Origin: Posidonia oceanica
Lineage: Eukaryota > Streptophyta > Magnoliopsida > Alismatales > Posidoniaceae
Assembly (NCBI GenBank): GCA_037176725.1
Contig: JAZBRS010000023.1
Span: 26,097,001 to 26,161,000, forward strand
Length of the DNA stretch: 64,000 nucleotides
Direction: 5' to 3'
Positions 20,286 to 31,900 of this stretch are shown one piece after another (the first letter of the stretch is position 1; each line of letters starts with the position of its first letter). The translations under genes and the position numbers were made by a program. The notes under the pieces were generated by a model that had not been told where the DNA came from, searched no databases, and was given only the letters and a program-made list of their open reading frames with translations.

Positions 20286-20730
20286 GCAAGGGTACCTCTA
20301 TTGAGTTCAAGGCTGGAATTTTGAGAGAGAAAAAGAGCTAAGAAACTTTTGGAACTCGCATACTCTTGAGATTAAAAATCATAGAGAAGTGAGGTCCTTA
20401 AGAATTGAAAGAGACAAGAGAGTTTTTGAAAGAAGGAGAGTCTTAGAAAAGCTTGAGGATCCTTTTGTCGTTGTTGGCTTGATGCCAACACGGTTTGCAC
20501 CTTGTGCATAGATAGAGGAGACTCTATTTCATTCATTTCTCATTTTTTTTATTTCTGATATTACATGTTTAATTCCGTAGTATAATCAAGCATTTTTATT
20601 TCAAGTTCATATATTCTTAGCTAGGCATACATCTCTTTTATTTGCAACCGGGGGGATCAAACCCCTCGAGTACGTATCTCACTACGTTTTCTTTACTTTC
20701 ATTTCTACTAACTCTGGATAGATTACTACA

Positions 20731-20989
20731 CATATTGATCCGTTTTTATATTGTCTTATTTGTTTTGCTTTGCTAACGTTTGTCATACAAGGAGGAAGAA
20801 GGAAGAAAGAGCTTACCGAGCACGGGCACCCTTGGACAATGCTAGCGTTGTCCCAAGGTAGCTGAACCCGCAACCACACTACATCTCCCCAAAGGCGTCT
20901 CGAGGGCTGGCAAAAGTGAACCGAGAGTGGCGATCACACCGATTCCATCACACGTGGAGTGACGGTGTCGGATACAAAGAAGGGAGACT
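20731..20989. other. Unassigned segment between LTR F and LTR E
   Basis: No gene is present. A TGG-starting stretch at 20928-20945 (TGGCGATCACACCGATTC) resembles a primer-binding site. If real, LTR F would extend to about 20927 and act as a 5' LTR, contradicting the PPT evidence, so I leave it unassigned. Confidence 0.35.
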
Positions 20990-21332
20990 TTGAGAAAGAG
21001 AAGATCGAGCGAGCAAAAGAAGGAGCCAAAAAGAAGCCTTTTTCTTCCCACAAAATCTCCCATCATCATTATCTTCTTCTTCTCCTCCAAAAAAACCCCA
21101 TATCCGACGTCCCTGGACATGGCATCCAACGTTAGACGCCAGAGAGACAGGCGTCTAACACAGGCCAGAGAGAAAAAAGAAAAAAAAAACATACAAAAAA
21201 AAAATAAAAAAATGGGAACATGCATTTGGGCTACTGGAGACAAACAGAGGGCAAGCATGCAAGCAAGGGAAGCATAAGAAATCCAAAAAAAATTACCTAT
21301 AGCATGTGCCAGGCCAGAGGCACAACCAGAAT

Positions 21333-22203
21333 GTTGGACGCGAGCTAGGCTGGCGTCCAATGTTGGACACCTGCTCCAGCAGCGTACAATGCCCTAGGAG
21401 GCACAAACACACAAAAACTTGCATGGAACATAGCAAATGAACTAAAAAAGCCATGGAATAATTGCAAAGGAAGCTAAGCATGCATGGCAACGCAGGAATA
21501 CAATAAACAACAAGATCAGAGCATTATACGAGCATCAAAAAGCAAATAGAGGGGCAGGGCCGTTAGACGCTGGAGGTACCAGCGTCCAACGCCCACGGCA
21601 TGCAAACTTACCTGTGCTAAGGGGGAGCTCAGCTCTAAATCCCACCTATATGCATGCAAACATACTGATGGCATACCAGAGCAAAGGAAACATGTATAGC
21701 AAGCATTTAAGTCAAGGAAAGAAAGCAAGGAAGAACATGCATGGGAATAAAGGCTAAAAGCAATAACATGCAATTTAAAAGGAGGCTAACAATCCTAAGC
21801 ATGGTTGCCATAGAGGCCAGGCATCTCTAAGCAAACACAGAACAAGCATAGACATCAAAGATAGGCATGGTACAAGCATGGCAGCAAGTTACAGCTAACA
21901 GAGGTGTTAGACGCCAGGTGAACCAGTGTCCAACGTTGGACGCGGCTCACCCAGGCGTCCAACGCAAGCAGGAGGCAAACAGATTCAAAGCATGCAAGAA
22001 AGATTAGGCATGGATCAAAGCAGAGAAGTAGGAATGGTATAACATCTGAAAATGAGTAAAGGAGGCATGCTGCATGGATTCACAGAAAAATAAAAAATAG
22101 CAAAGCATGGAAGGTATTAAAACAGGAGCAAAGCAAGACAGGGTGTTGGATGCTGCCCTAGGTCGCGTCCAACGTTGGACGCACCATCTGGTGCGTCCAA
22201 CAC
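21333..22203. repeat. Hairpin clusters in LTR E (four sites)
   Basis: The sites are 21333-21394, 21562-21590, 21904-21963 and 22144-22203. Examples: GTTAGACGCTGG (21562-21573) with CCAGCGTCCAAC (21579-21590); and GTTGGACGCACCA (22174-22186) with TGGTGCGTCCAAC (22189-22201), a perfect 13-base arm pair. Adjacent hairpins abut as ...CCAAC|GTTGG..., giving the recurring GTCCAACGTTGGAC palindrome. Confidence 0.8.
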
Positions 22204-23049
22204 ACTGAACTTCACTTCAGTTAAGCGAGGCTGCCAAATCGATCGAAAACTTCAACTAAACTAGCTAACAAGCAAAAGTGGTCGATAACAATCATAGTGG
22301 TATGCTTGGTGCCGAAATTAGGTAGGTGAATTACTCCCCCCACCTCTTCCTCCTTATCGTCGAAAAACCAAACGATGGAGGGGTGTGTGCTGTGCTAAAG
22401 TGCATGGAAAGCATAGGAAAATGATCACACTAGCATGCATGGGCCTAAGTGGAAGAAAACCAAGCTTTAGACGGCCTGGAACGGTGGAAGCTCCTTCGTC
22501 GTCGGCGCTACGGAGGTTGCGGCAGAGCCAACTCCGACGAGGTCCCACGAGCTACTGGAGGCACCAGAAGGGTCGGTGAAGGGTCGAGGATGGAGGTGGA
22601 TGATCACTCTGTGCTCTGGAGTCGACGAATTCCCTCTTGGCTCTCTGTGGTGAATGCTGGAATGGAGGGAAGGGGGTTGTTTTGTGCATCCAGTGCATGG
22701 GTTCGTGTGCGGGCAGCGGCTTTTGCAGAGGATTTGTAGGCGGTTGCAGGTGGTGTCAGAGGCATCTAAGTGTGTGGGAGGCTCGAGGGATGTCAGGAGC
22801 TTGGCAGAGGTGTGTTAGATGGCCGATGGAGCCACGGTGATGGCTAACACGGGCGGTCGAAGGTTGTGAGGGCGGAGAGAGCGGGATTTGGGCTGAAATG
22901 GCAATGATGGGTTCCAAAGGTAATTACTCATCCTTGGAAGGTAGTGGATGAGCTGGAGGGCAAGAGAGGACAGGTAGTAAGTGCGAGGAGGCGGTGGATT
23001 GGACGGCTGGTGAGCTGGAAGGGGCGGAACAGCCGCTGCTGTAACCGAG

Positions 23050-23170
23050 CCGTTGGACGCTAGAGCAAAAGGCGTCCAACATTGGACGCTAGCACAGGGC
23101 GCGTCCAACGTTGGACACTGGCACAGGGCGTGTCCAACGTTGGGCGCTGCCTATTCCAGCGTACAACACG
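23050..23170. repeat. Fifth hairpin chain in LTR E
   Basis: Four GTTGGACGC-like and GCGTCCAAC-like arms alternate with 9-12-base loops, joined at CCAACGTTGG and CCAACATTGG. It lies at the edge of the GC-rich stretch of the LTR. Confidence 0.75.
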
Positions 23171-23586
23171 CTTAGTTGGCAAAAGCTGCAAATGGGCTCG
23201 GACTTGGGTTTAGGAAGGCTTGAAAATGTGCAAAAGGCTTGGGTTAAGGTTTGGAGGGTTTAGGTAAAGCTTTAGGCTTGGAAATGGGCTAGAAAATGGG
23301 TTAGGAAAAAGAATGCCATTCCAGAGTTCACACGAGCCTGCAAGAGAAAACAACCAACTTCCAGGCTGTCAGAATGGGGTGTCTACAGCCACGGATGTAG
23401 GGTTGTTGTCTGCATAGCGGATTGAAGCGTGCTGCTTCGCTCGGAGGGTGGGGCTAGGTCCTCCTGATAATGCTTCCCATGCAGTTGGCAATGTTATGCT
23501 TGGAGTTGAGAGTTGAGGGGGCTTCGATGCTTGTTCGAGTCACTCCTCTCATGGGCGCCTTCTTTCTTCAACTTCTTTCTTCATTT

Positions 23587-23826
23587 TTATTTTGTGCCCA
23601 GCATGCATATCTTATTATCATATTTTTTGCTCGCATGATCTCTATTCTTTAGGATATGAATGACTTCACCCTCTTGGGGTAGCGGTCCCGGATGAGGCAT
23701 TAAGAGTTCGGCCGATCGGCGTACACTCTCAGCCTCTGCTATGTATGCTTGCAGCCTCTGTCTATGCTCTGCTCTGCTTTGGCCCTCTCCATGTCTGGTA
23801 GACTTTCTTGATAGCGTGGATCGCAC
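23587..23826 (-). pseudogene. Short coiled-coil-like ORF remnant
   Basis: A 79-codon frame is rich in charged residues (HRQRLQAYIAEAESVRRSAE) and has PGPLPQEGEVIHI after it. It has helical, coiled-coil-like composition like the tails of PMD-type element proteins. No partner exon was identified, and it may be a chance ORF. Confidence 0.3.
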
Positions 23827-23985
23827 CTTTGGAGTTTTGAGCTTCGCGAGTCACTCTATTCTGCTCTTAGTCTCACTTTGTAGCCACATGCTAGAGATGA
23901 TATGTATATGCAGAAAATGAAAACGCATGTGCAGGGAGGGATAGATATATGCAAGATGATAAGTTGACGGAACTATCGCCGGATA

Positions 23986-24204
23986 GTTAGGGCTATCAGC
24001 CCGTTGTGACATTTTAACGGGCGTCAACCAAGCAGTTAGGGCTGCTAGCCCGATGTGACATTTTAATGGGTGTCAACCAAGCAATTAGGGTTGCCAGCCC
24101 GATGTGACATTTTAACGGGTGTCAACCGAGCAGTTAAGGCTGCTAGCCTGATGTGACATTTTAACGGGTGTCAACCGAGCAGTTAGGGCTACCAGCCCGA
24201 TGTG
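23986..24204 (+). repeat. 49-bp minisatellite with internal hairpin, about 4.5 copies
   Basis: The unit is GTTAGGGCTGCTAGCCCGAT, then GTGACATTTTAACGGGTGTC, then AACCGAGCA. Every unit contains a GGGCT...AGCCC inverted repeat whose loop varies (ATC, GCT, ACC). The last unit is truncated. Confidence 0.9.
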
Positions 24205-24363
24205 CATGAATGAAGAAAGAAATGCATGCTTTTAGGTTTTGTTGATTTTATGTTGTTTTTTTTCATGATTTTCTGACAAGGCGAGAAAATGCAAAAAACA
24301 AAACAAAACGAAAAGAAAAGAAAAGACAATGCAGAAATCAAAAGAGAGGTAAGAGGGACTTAC

Positions 24364-26849
24364 CTGTCAGCAACCTCGGGAGGGAGGTGCTGGGTCCGCT
24401 CCAACATTGCTGGTGCTGTCGGCGGGGTCCACTGTTGGCAGTGCGGGGAGGACTGGGGCTACTGGAACTGCTGATGGCAGTGTAGGGAGCACTAGAGCTG
24501 CTAGGGTTGGAGGAGAAGCTGACCTAGATGGTGCTGCAATTGGGCTTGCTGTCGACGCTGCTATTGCATCTCCAAGCGTCCCTCGGACGAGCTAGGAAAA
24601 CTAGGAAAAGGAGATTGCACCGATGGGATCGGAAGGATCCACCGGGGCGGAGCTCGACTCAGAAAAGACTGGAGTGAGGGAGAAGACCCCCGAGGTTCCG
24701 ACAACTTCGGAGCCCACAGGCTCGAAAGAGGAAGGGCCAGCTACACTAAGGTGTGTGAGTGCAAGTGTAGGTGCTTCCTCCTGTGCGTCAACGTTGATGA
24801 TCTTACGATCGATCAGGTGCTAAATGGCATCCCGTAAAGTGAGGCAGTCATCCGTCGAGTGCCCTGTGGCCAGATGGAAACTGCATAACTTATTCGTATC
24901 GTGCCACCGAGGAGGGGGATCCGGAGACAGACGAACAGCCGGGAGCCTCAGAAGTGACTCAATCTGGGGAAAGATAACACTCAGTGGTTCGGATAGAGGC
25001 ATGTAATCACACTAGACACGACGAGGTCGTCTTTGTCCTGGTTGGAATCCTTACCGAGCCTGTGCGATGTGATGCACTGCCTCGACGGTGGCAGTGTGTG
25101 CAGTGTGTGCAAGACTATGTGCAAGATCTAGCAGAGTAGAGTCTGGCTGACTCTCTGCATAGGTAGGCTCTTCAGGAGAATCGGCGTATGCATTGGCGTT
25201 CTATTCGGAGTAGCTGGGAGTGGAGTTGCTGTTGTTGTTGTCGTCGTTGCGGCGACTGGAGGTGCTGGCCTGCCTAGCCAATGCAGAAAGTGCGGGGAAA
25301 TGCCAACTGCGCAGTGAGCTCTCCACGCGGGCGCCAACTCTAACCAGCGATGCATAACTAGTGATATGCTGAATGCGTAATAGAGTCCCAGTCATTGGCA
25401 GTGCCCCCTTGACGATCATCTTGATAGATTCCTCGTCGGAGGGTCTATCTCTGACCTGGACGACTATGGAGCACTAGCGACCGACATACTCCCCGAATGG
25501 CTCTTGGGGCCTCTACCGGATAACGACAAGATCCTCTCTCTTGGGGATCAAGTCGAGGTTAAAAGAATACTGCTCAAGGAAAGCCTGAGAAAGATCAGTC
25601 TAAGTCTGAACCGTGGCCAAGTCAAGGAAGGTGAACCACTTGATCGCGGAGCTGGTCAGACTCTTCTGAAACAGGCGGATAAGGAGCCTTTCATCAGCCT
25701 GATGCTGAACAAGGTCCCTGCAGTATGCCTTCAGATGCAAGATGGGGTAGCCTCTACCATTGTATCTTTTGAACTCTAGGATGGAGAATTTCGAAGGGAG
25801 TGCGGCCTCTAGAAAGTAATAGAGGTCCCGGAATTGGTAGGACTGACGGTCCGTGCCCTGCACTAGACGTAGTGGCTTCTCCAGAATGTCCATCCTATTA
25901 TTGATGGAGTCTGGATTGGCTACCGAAGGTGATGGGGCAGCAGGGGCAGGGACCAGATACGCCGACTGGGTTACACCAAGGTACTCATCCGGATCCACCA
26001 TCGCGTCGCCTAGTGATGCGACGTGATGGCCGGTATATCCATACGTGGGTGCAGTGTATGATGGGATGCATACGGGGGTCTGAACCTGATGCAAGGGGGA
26101 TGGATAGATAATATGCTGTGCAGTGGGTGGGGCAGAGTGCTGGAGCAACAATTGCTACGCAGGCACAGTGCTAGGCAGCAGACCTGTGGGGTACTGCACT
26201 CCAACCAACCCGAAGGACTGGCAACCAGGTAGCGGAGTGATATGCTGTGCGGTGAGTGGTGCAAATGCAGGAGGTGGAAGCTATGCCCCCATCGCCGGAG
26301 TAGTGAGTAGCTGGAGCGATGGTCTAGGTGGGGGTGCAGTGGAGAAAGCTTGAAATGCAGGAGTAGGCAGTAGGGGAACCTTAGGAGCAGCAGGAATGAA
26401 AGTAGGGTGAACAGATAGAGCCATGCCCTGCAGTCTCTAGGCAGTCTCCATCAGGTGCTGATACTGCACGTCAGGCATCCCGTCAATCAGAATACTGAGG
26501 TGCAGTGCCGGCGAGGGACCAGATCTAAGAGGTAAGGACACAAACTGTCCAGGAGATATGGAACCTACAGCAAAGGTCGCCGCAGCGGAAGGGATGTCGA
26601 GAGCGACATAGCCCTGGGATAGAGGGGTCAGAGGCGCCTCCGGAGCGTAAGTGGGGGTCATCAAGATGGACTCAGTGATCGGATCTGGAGGGGCGTAGGT
26701 CTACCAATGCCCCGCAGCATACTGGGGTGCCCAGGCACCAAGGGGTGAAACCCTGGTGTCACGAGGGGCAAAGAGGGAGTCGGAGGGACCCAAGCGAAAA
26801 TCCCCTCCAAGGCAATAGAAAACATAGGCTCACCAGCGAACTGGGCCAT
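24364..26849 (-). pseudogene. gag: gag remnant of element C
   Basis: The minus-strand reading starts at ATG 26849 (MAQFAGEPMF), matching the start of gag in element A. After a Pro/Ser-rich N-terminus the capsid part is clear: DILEKPLRLVQ, LPSKFSILEFKRYNGRGYP, LKAYCRDLVQHQADERLLIR, EEPFGEYV-like QEPFGEYVGR and VQVRDRPSDEES. A late region has CSFHLATGHSTDDCLTLRDAI, a cysteine/histidine motif that in this lineage takes the zinc-knuckle position. Numerous in-frame stops, nearly all TAG at expected Gln or Trp positions (for example after ATVQT and VGR), make it non-functional. It ends at a consensus splice donor at 24364. No protease or pol of this element remains in the window. Confidence 0.85.
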
Positions 26850-27988
26850 AGCTGACCGAGAGCGAGTGAGAACAAGGCTGTGACGAAAACCAGAGATATG
26901 AGACCTAAGGAGAGCTACTGTCGAAGGTGGCAAATAGCTCAAAGACTGAGAGGAGAGACGCTCAAGGTCCTGGCAGCGGATCCCGCACCTACCTACAAAA
27001 GCAACAAAGGCATCAGAGGTGGGATGCAAAGGAAGTTATTAGGGGTGGCATGAATGGCACACGTGCAGAATGAATGCCCTATTATGCACTCTCTCACCAT
27101 GCATGTCCTGAGTAGATGACCTACTAGGACGCACTCATGGGTAATGGGTTTATTGACAAACTCCAGGTCAGAAAAAAGTAGGTCCCCGTCTAAATCCTGG
27201 CCAAAGCTCAGGCAGTAACGAGGTGGTGCTTTTGGAGCCTCGGCCCTGCCAAAGCATGGGTTGTACCCTCTACAAACACTGACACGACCCCTGACAAAGG
27301 GGGATAGACCGACCAACTCGCGGCATGCCAAAGCGATGGAACAAGCGACCGGGACCATCCTTCGCAGACTGTGGGTGGACTCAGACATGCATGCTTTCTA
27401 GTATGATCAAACATGCGAATATGCTTTAAAGTGTTTTACTTGCATTTCGTTTAGCCAAAGGAGGAAAATTGCAAGTTTTGGCTCTAGTTGTGCTTAAATG
27501 TTATTGCTTGGCTTTATTGTAGCTTTTAGATTAAGCAAGAGGGGAACAAGCAGGTTTCTAATGTTCTAGGCATGGCATATGCGAAAGGGGAAAGAAATAT
27601 GGAACCATGGCATGCAAGCAATCATACTACAAGGCAAAAAGCATGTGCATGGCATGTGCAAGTGTTGTGGACATTATAGTGAAGGGAAAGCACTTATCGT
27701 ATCAAAAGGAAAGAATACATGGCATGTGCATGTGTAATGGCACAGAAATTGTGTAAAACAAAGCATTCACCACCCAAAAGGCAGGTATTATTGCGCCAAG
27801 CAAGTATTTAAGCATGCATAATGCAAGAAATAAAGTAGGGAGAAGCAAGCAAATAAAATAAGTAAAGACAGAGCAAGCAGTAAAGCAGGTAAAGGCAGAG
27901 CAAGCAATAAAGCATGTAAACAGGCAAGGCAAGTAAAATGCAAAATCCAAGCAGCAAGAAAGCCAAAATGAAAGCTGGAGTCTAGAAA
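26850..27988 (-). other. Untranslated leader of element C with conserved core
   Basis: Between the PBS and gag there is no long ORF. The stretch 27112-27355 matches the element A leader (about 7695-7900 and 44690-44900) at about 88% by eye, including the phrase GCCAGGATTTAGACG. The outer part near the PBS is A-rich on the plus strand and shows nothing else. Confidence 0.65.
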
Positions 27989-28005
27989 CCCCAGCGGAGT
28001 CACCA
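27989..28005 (-). promoter_or_regulatory. Primer-binding site of element C
   Basis: On the minus strand, TGGTGACTCCGCTGGGG follows the LTR end (...ACTACA) after one base. It differs from the PBS of element A at two positions, both transitions, and fixes the orientation of element C as minus. Confidence 0.85.
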
Positions 28006-28006
28006 C

Positions 28007-28990
28007 TGTAGTAACTCTGAAAATCGACGCGTCCATGCACGATGCCAAAGCTCGCGTGCACCGACCAATAGTAGGCCACTATGAGCGAGTGGATCCGAGG
28101 AAGGAAACTTGACTCGAAAACACCGAAAAAGGAGGAAAAACAAAGATAAAGCAAATTCGGAGTTGCCACCTAGTCTATTAAATCGAGAGACAAGAAAAAC
28201 CAGGGAAATGCATGAAAAACATGCAAAAGGATGCAATACTATGCAATGAGATGACTTGTGCCTAGGATGAGGGCATAATGGTCATTGTGTGCCAAGAGAA
28301 AGGGTAAGGACTCCTGTTACGAACGGGGAAGGTGTTAGGCACCCCAGATACCTCCAGAATCGATCTTTCTAGACTTCTCGCTCGCATATGCAGGATGTCA
28401 ACAATTGCTTGCCTTTACTGTACGCCCAAGGGCGAGGGATGTTATGAATGCCTATGAATGCTTTACTTGCTTAAAATGTCATGATGCATGAATGAAATTA
28501 AACGTGGAGTCTATGTGCTCAGCAACGCTGCCCGTGTTCCTAAACAAGCATGCCCTGGTTCGTAAGAACTCCAGACAGTAAGCATCATCACCCTAAATGC
28601 AATGCAGGCGAGAATCAAAACGTCGGAATAAAACCATGCAATGCGAAGAAGAGACATGCAACTTGTGTTTGTGAAAACATGCAGAGTTTAATGAAAACAT
28701 GCTAGAAATCTGATCAAAATCAAAATGCTGCAAAGAGACGATAAACAAACTCAGGAAGCAAAGCTGAAAGTGAACGAGTGAAATAAACAAGATGCAAAGC
28801 GACTGCAGGGGTGGCTCTGGCTGCTGTCTGAGCTATAGCCTGGGTCGCCGCCCTGAATGGCGACAGTGCATGTCGCCGGTGAGATCGGCGAGGCACACGT
28901 CGCCTGTCAAAGCAGCAACTGAACCCAGTCGCCGGTATGTGCAGCGCCTGAGCTTGTCGCCTAGGACACTGGTGACAGAGGCATGCACAG
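28007..28990 (-). mobile_element. LTR C, R/U5 end
   Basis: This is the 3' end of the minus-strand 5' LTR of element C, terminating ...GTTACTACA at 28007. It contains the family block at 28324-28342 and a hairpin-rich stretch (28850-28985, several GTCGCC...GGCGAC pairs). It is interrupted at 28990 by solo LTR D and resumes at 34816. Confidence 0.85.
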
Positions 28991-31900
28991 TGTTGACACC
29001 CCATCTTGGCAGGCCCGGACCCTTGGAGCCCTCTTGGTGATTGCTGGATCAAACCCCAACAAAACCCTAACCCTAATCCCCCTCTCTACCCTTCAAAATC
29101 AGCCTGTTTTGACCTAAACCTTTACCCCCCTTCCCAACCTCAAAACCTAACCAAAATCCATAGGAAAATCCACCACTATCCACCCAACAAGCCTACCCAA
29201 AAACCTAGAAATTTCCAAACCTAACCCATCCCCAAAAACCCTAGAAAACCTAGGTGAAACTACCCTTTTTCTACACCTTGAAACCCCTCCAAAACCCCCT
29301 TAGAATCAAACCAAAACTTTAGAACCGAGACTTCAAACCCTAGACTACCCACTCACCAATTCTCACCCCATTCCGAGACCTTTAAGACCCTCTTTCACCC
29401 AAATTATCTTTTTCTCTCTCCGGGATTATCATTTTCTCTCTCCTCTCTCTCTCCTGATTATCATCTCTCTTTCTTATCCTTTTTCTGGTCTGGCTGTGGG
29501 CCCCCTCTGTGCTTCTATCCTTCCTCTATCTTATCCCTATTTTTACTTTATTTTAACACTTTTTCTGAATTTTAAAAAAAAATCGTTTTCCTCCAACCTA
29601 TCTCTTTTCCTCTTATCTCCCTCTTTTCTCCATTTCTTTCCCCCTTCCCTTTTCCTTTTTTCCCTTTTGCAAAAATCCACAAAAATCCATAAAAATCTGT
29701 AAAACCTCAAAACATGAAAGAAACAATTCAGAACTCTAAGAAAAACAACTAAAAAGCATTAAGGAGGCAATTAAAAACCTAAACTTAACTAAATCAAGTT
29801 AAAAGAAAAACCAAACATGCAAGCTAAAAAATGCAAAAAAAATCAAAAGAAAACACTGAAAAATCAAGAAAAAAGCTAAAATAAAATTGAAACCCACCAA
29901 AAATAAAAACCCCATCAGAAGAATTAAAAGACAAACCCTAAAAAGAAGAATTAAAAATCAAACACTAAAACAAGTAATTAAAGAAGGCAAAAGACTTAAC
30001 CTAATAAACATAAGAAAAACAAGTTAAAAACTTAATTAAAAAAGAAAAGAAAAACACATCTGAGAGACTTTAAAAACACCCTATCAAACCAGAAAAACCC
30101 AACCAAAAACTTCAAGAAAAATCAATAAATAAAAATCAAAACATAACTTAAAAGACTTAAGAAGGAAGAAACCCTAAGAAGACTAAAACTTAAAAACCTA
30201 AAACCAACCTTGATTAATACGAAATTAAATCCTAAAAAAAAAATCCTAATTAATATCCTAAGTGTCCAACAAGGGAAATACAATTTTTAAAACAATTTTA
30301 AAAAAAAGGTTTAACAAACATTTAATCAAGTAAAAAAAAAAACTAACTAAAAGAAAAACCAAAACCCTAATCAAGCCTAAAACACATTAATCAACTCAAA
30401 ATGACCATTAAAAATCTTAATTAAAATCCTAACTTACAGCACAACCCTTCTGATATTTTTATTTATTTTTAGTTTATTTTTACCTAACTTTATTTCCCCA
30501 TCCTACCCTCTCTTTCTTTCTTACTTCTCCTTTCTTCTTTCTCTCTTTTCTTTACTGGGCCCTCCGGCCCGTTTTTTCTTTTTTTCCTTCTTTTCTTTTT
30601 TCTTCTTCCTTTCGTCAGCCCACAGCACAGTCCAGCCCGCCTTCCTTCTCCTCCTTCTTCTTCTTCCTTCCTCAGCATTTCCCACCGTTTCTCCCGCGAG
30701 CTCGCTGCGACAGGGTTCCCTCCTCCATTCAAATTTGAGTCCTCCATCATTTCAGTCTACAGCAGCTCGCCGTCTCCTCCATCTCAGCGCCAAATCCGGA
30801 GCCGGTCGCCTCGCCGTCTCCTCTGCTGCAGTGGCCGCCGCGGATTTCAAATCTCCCAGTGCACTAGCAGCCTCCCCTCCACCAGATATAAGCCTCCTCC
30901 GTCTTTCCTTCATCAGACGAGAGAGAAGAGAGACCGAGCGAGCAACCTTCACCTTCAGAGCGAACTCAGAGTGACCCCAGAATCAAACCCAATCCAGAGA
31001 GCCATTTCCACTCCTTCTCTTCCACCTGAAACGACTCATCCCTTTTCTTCTCTGTCTCCTCCACTTCCAGAAGAGAGAGTGGTCGGAGAGAGTGGTCTGA
31101 ACCTTCATCTTGGTGCCCCGGAGAGAGACCCCAATTCCCCAGCCTTCCTTCAGCAGCCACCACCCATTCCCATCCAGAAACCTCCAGCAAAGCCTCCTCT
31201 TCCTTTTCCACTGAACCAAACCTGTTCCCAGCCTCCACCCTTTTCCCATTCGCCTCCCCAAACTCACCCAGCACCCAGCCTTCGTCTCCCGCCATCCCAC
31301 GGCCATTCCACCACCTAAAACCTCCCAGAAACACCCTGAAGCTCCAACTGCAACCCAACCACCTCACTTCACAATTCCCACCACCTCAGCATACAGCCTT
31401 CTCCCAAAATTCACCCAAGTATCCACTAAACCATCACCTTCCAGAGGCACCAAACATCAAACCTAACCATTTACCACAGCCCCAGAACTCCACTACAAAC
31501 ACTTGAACCACCTTCTGTCCAGAAATCAACCATCTCTCCAATTTCTCTCCACAATCTCCCAGAAGCCAATCCGACCACCCAGAACCCTTCGCCGGACCTC
31601 CAGCAACCTCCCGGAGGGTCCCATCCAGCCTGAGGAGCAGCGGACACTCCCCCCGGCCTCCGACTGCCACCCTGAACCCACAACCTACCGGATCTCCCTC
31701 CAGTCTTCGCAGCTCACGTCTGACCACCTGGGAAGCTCCGGAGGATCGTTCTGAGGCGACTCTAGCCCTCGCGGGCAGCGGACGACGCCCGCAGCGACCG
31801 GACGGCCTCCACCGGCGACTGCTGAAGCCACCGATGTCGGGAGGACATCTCAGACGCGGACAACGGTAAATCTTCCTTCCCTTAGCCTCCTCTTCCTCTT

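Larger units (their letters stand above)
19721..20730 (+). mobile_element. 3' LTR of element F (about 1 kb)
   Basis: It begins TGTAGATACTCCATTTTGGC right after the PPT. A TATA box is present at 20279-20285 (TATAAAA), and GTT...AAC hairpins lie at 20159-20214 upstream of it. A plausible end is GGATAGATTACTACA at 20730, giving matching termini TGTAG/CTACA. It lacks the GTGCCTAACACC block of the other LTRs and is much shorter, so element F is a different subfamily from A, B, C, D and G. The right end could instead lie nearer 20930; no target duplication was identified. Confidence 0.65.
20990..23387 (-). mobile_element. LTR E, antisense, hairpin-rich
   Basis: On the minus strand it begins at 23387 with TGTAGACACCCCATTCTGAC. 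It then has an AAACCC-rich stretch, a GC-rich exon-like stretch (about 23040-22450), and A/T-rich sequence with 'gcatgcaa' phrases. It carries at least five clusters of GTTGGACGC/GCGTCCAAC hairpins. No GTGCCTAACACC block or gag/pol is seen. The left end is unclear and abuts the segment after LTR F. There is no polypurine tract next to 23387, so it is a solo or 5' LTR rather than the 3' LTR of element C. Confidence 0.6.
23388..24363 (-). other. Non-coding part of element C downstream of gag, probable intron or spacer
   Basis: No pol domain is present where element C's protease and RT would be expected. A perfect splice donor (CAG|GTAAGT, minus strand) lies at 24364/24363, right at the end of the gag remnant. 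Ogre elements are known to carry an intron between the gag-protease and RT reading frames, so this could be the start of such an intron. It also holds a minisatellite (23986-24204) and a possible ORF remnant (23587-23826). Confidence 0.45.

Noticed and set aside
20928..20945. Primer-binding site following LTR F
   Set aside because: It starts with TGG, but no LTR terminus lies directly before it, and the polypurine tract before 19721 argues that LTR F is a 3' LTR.
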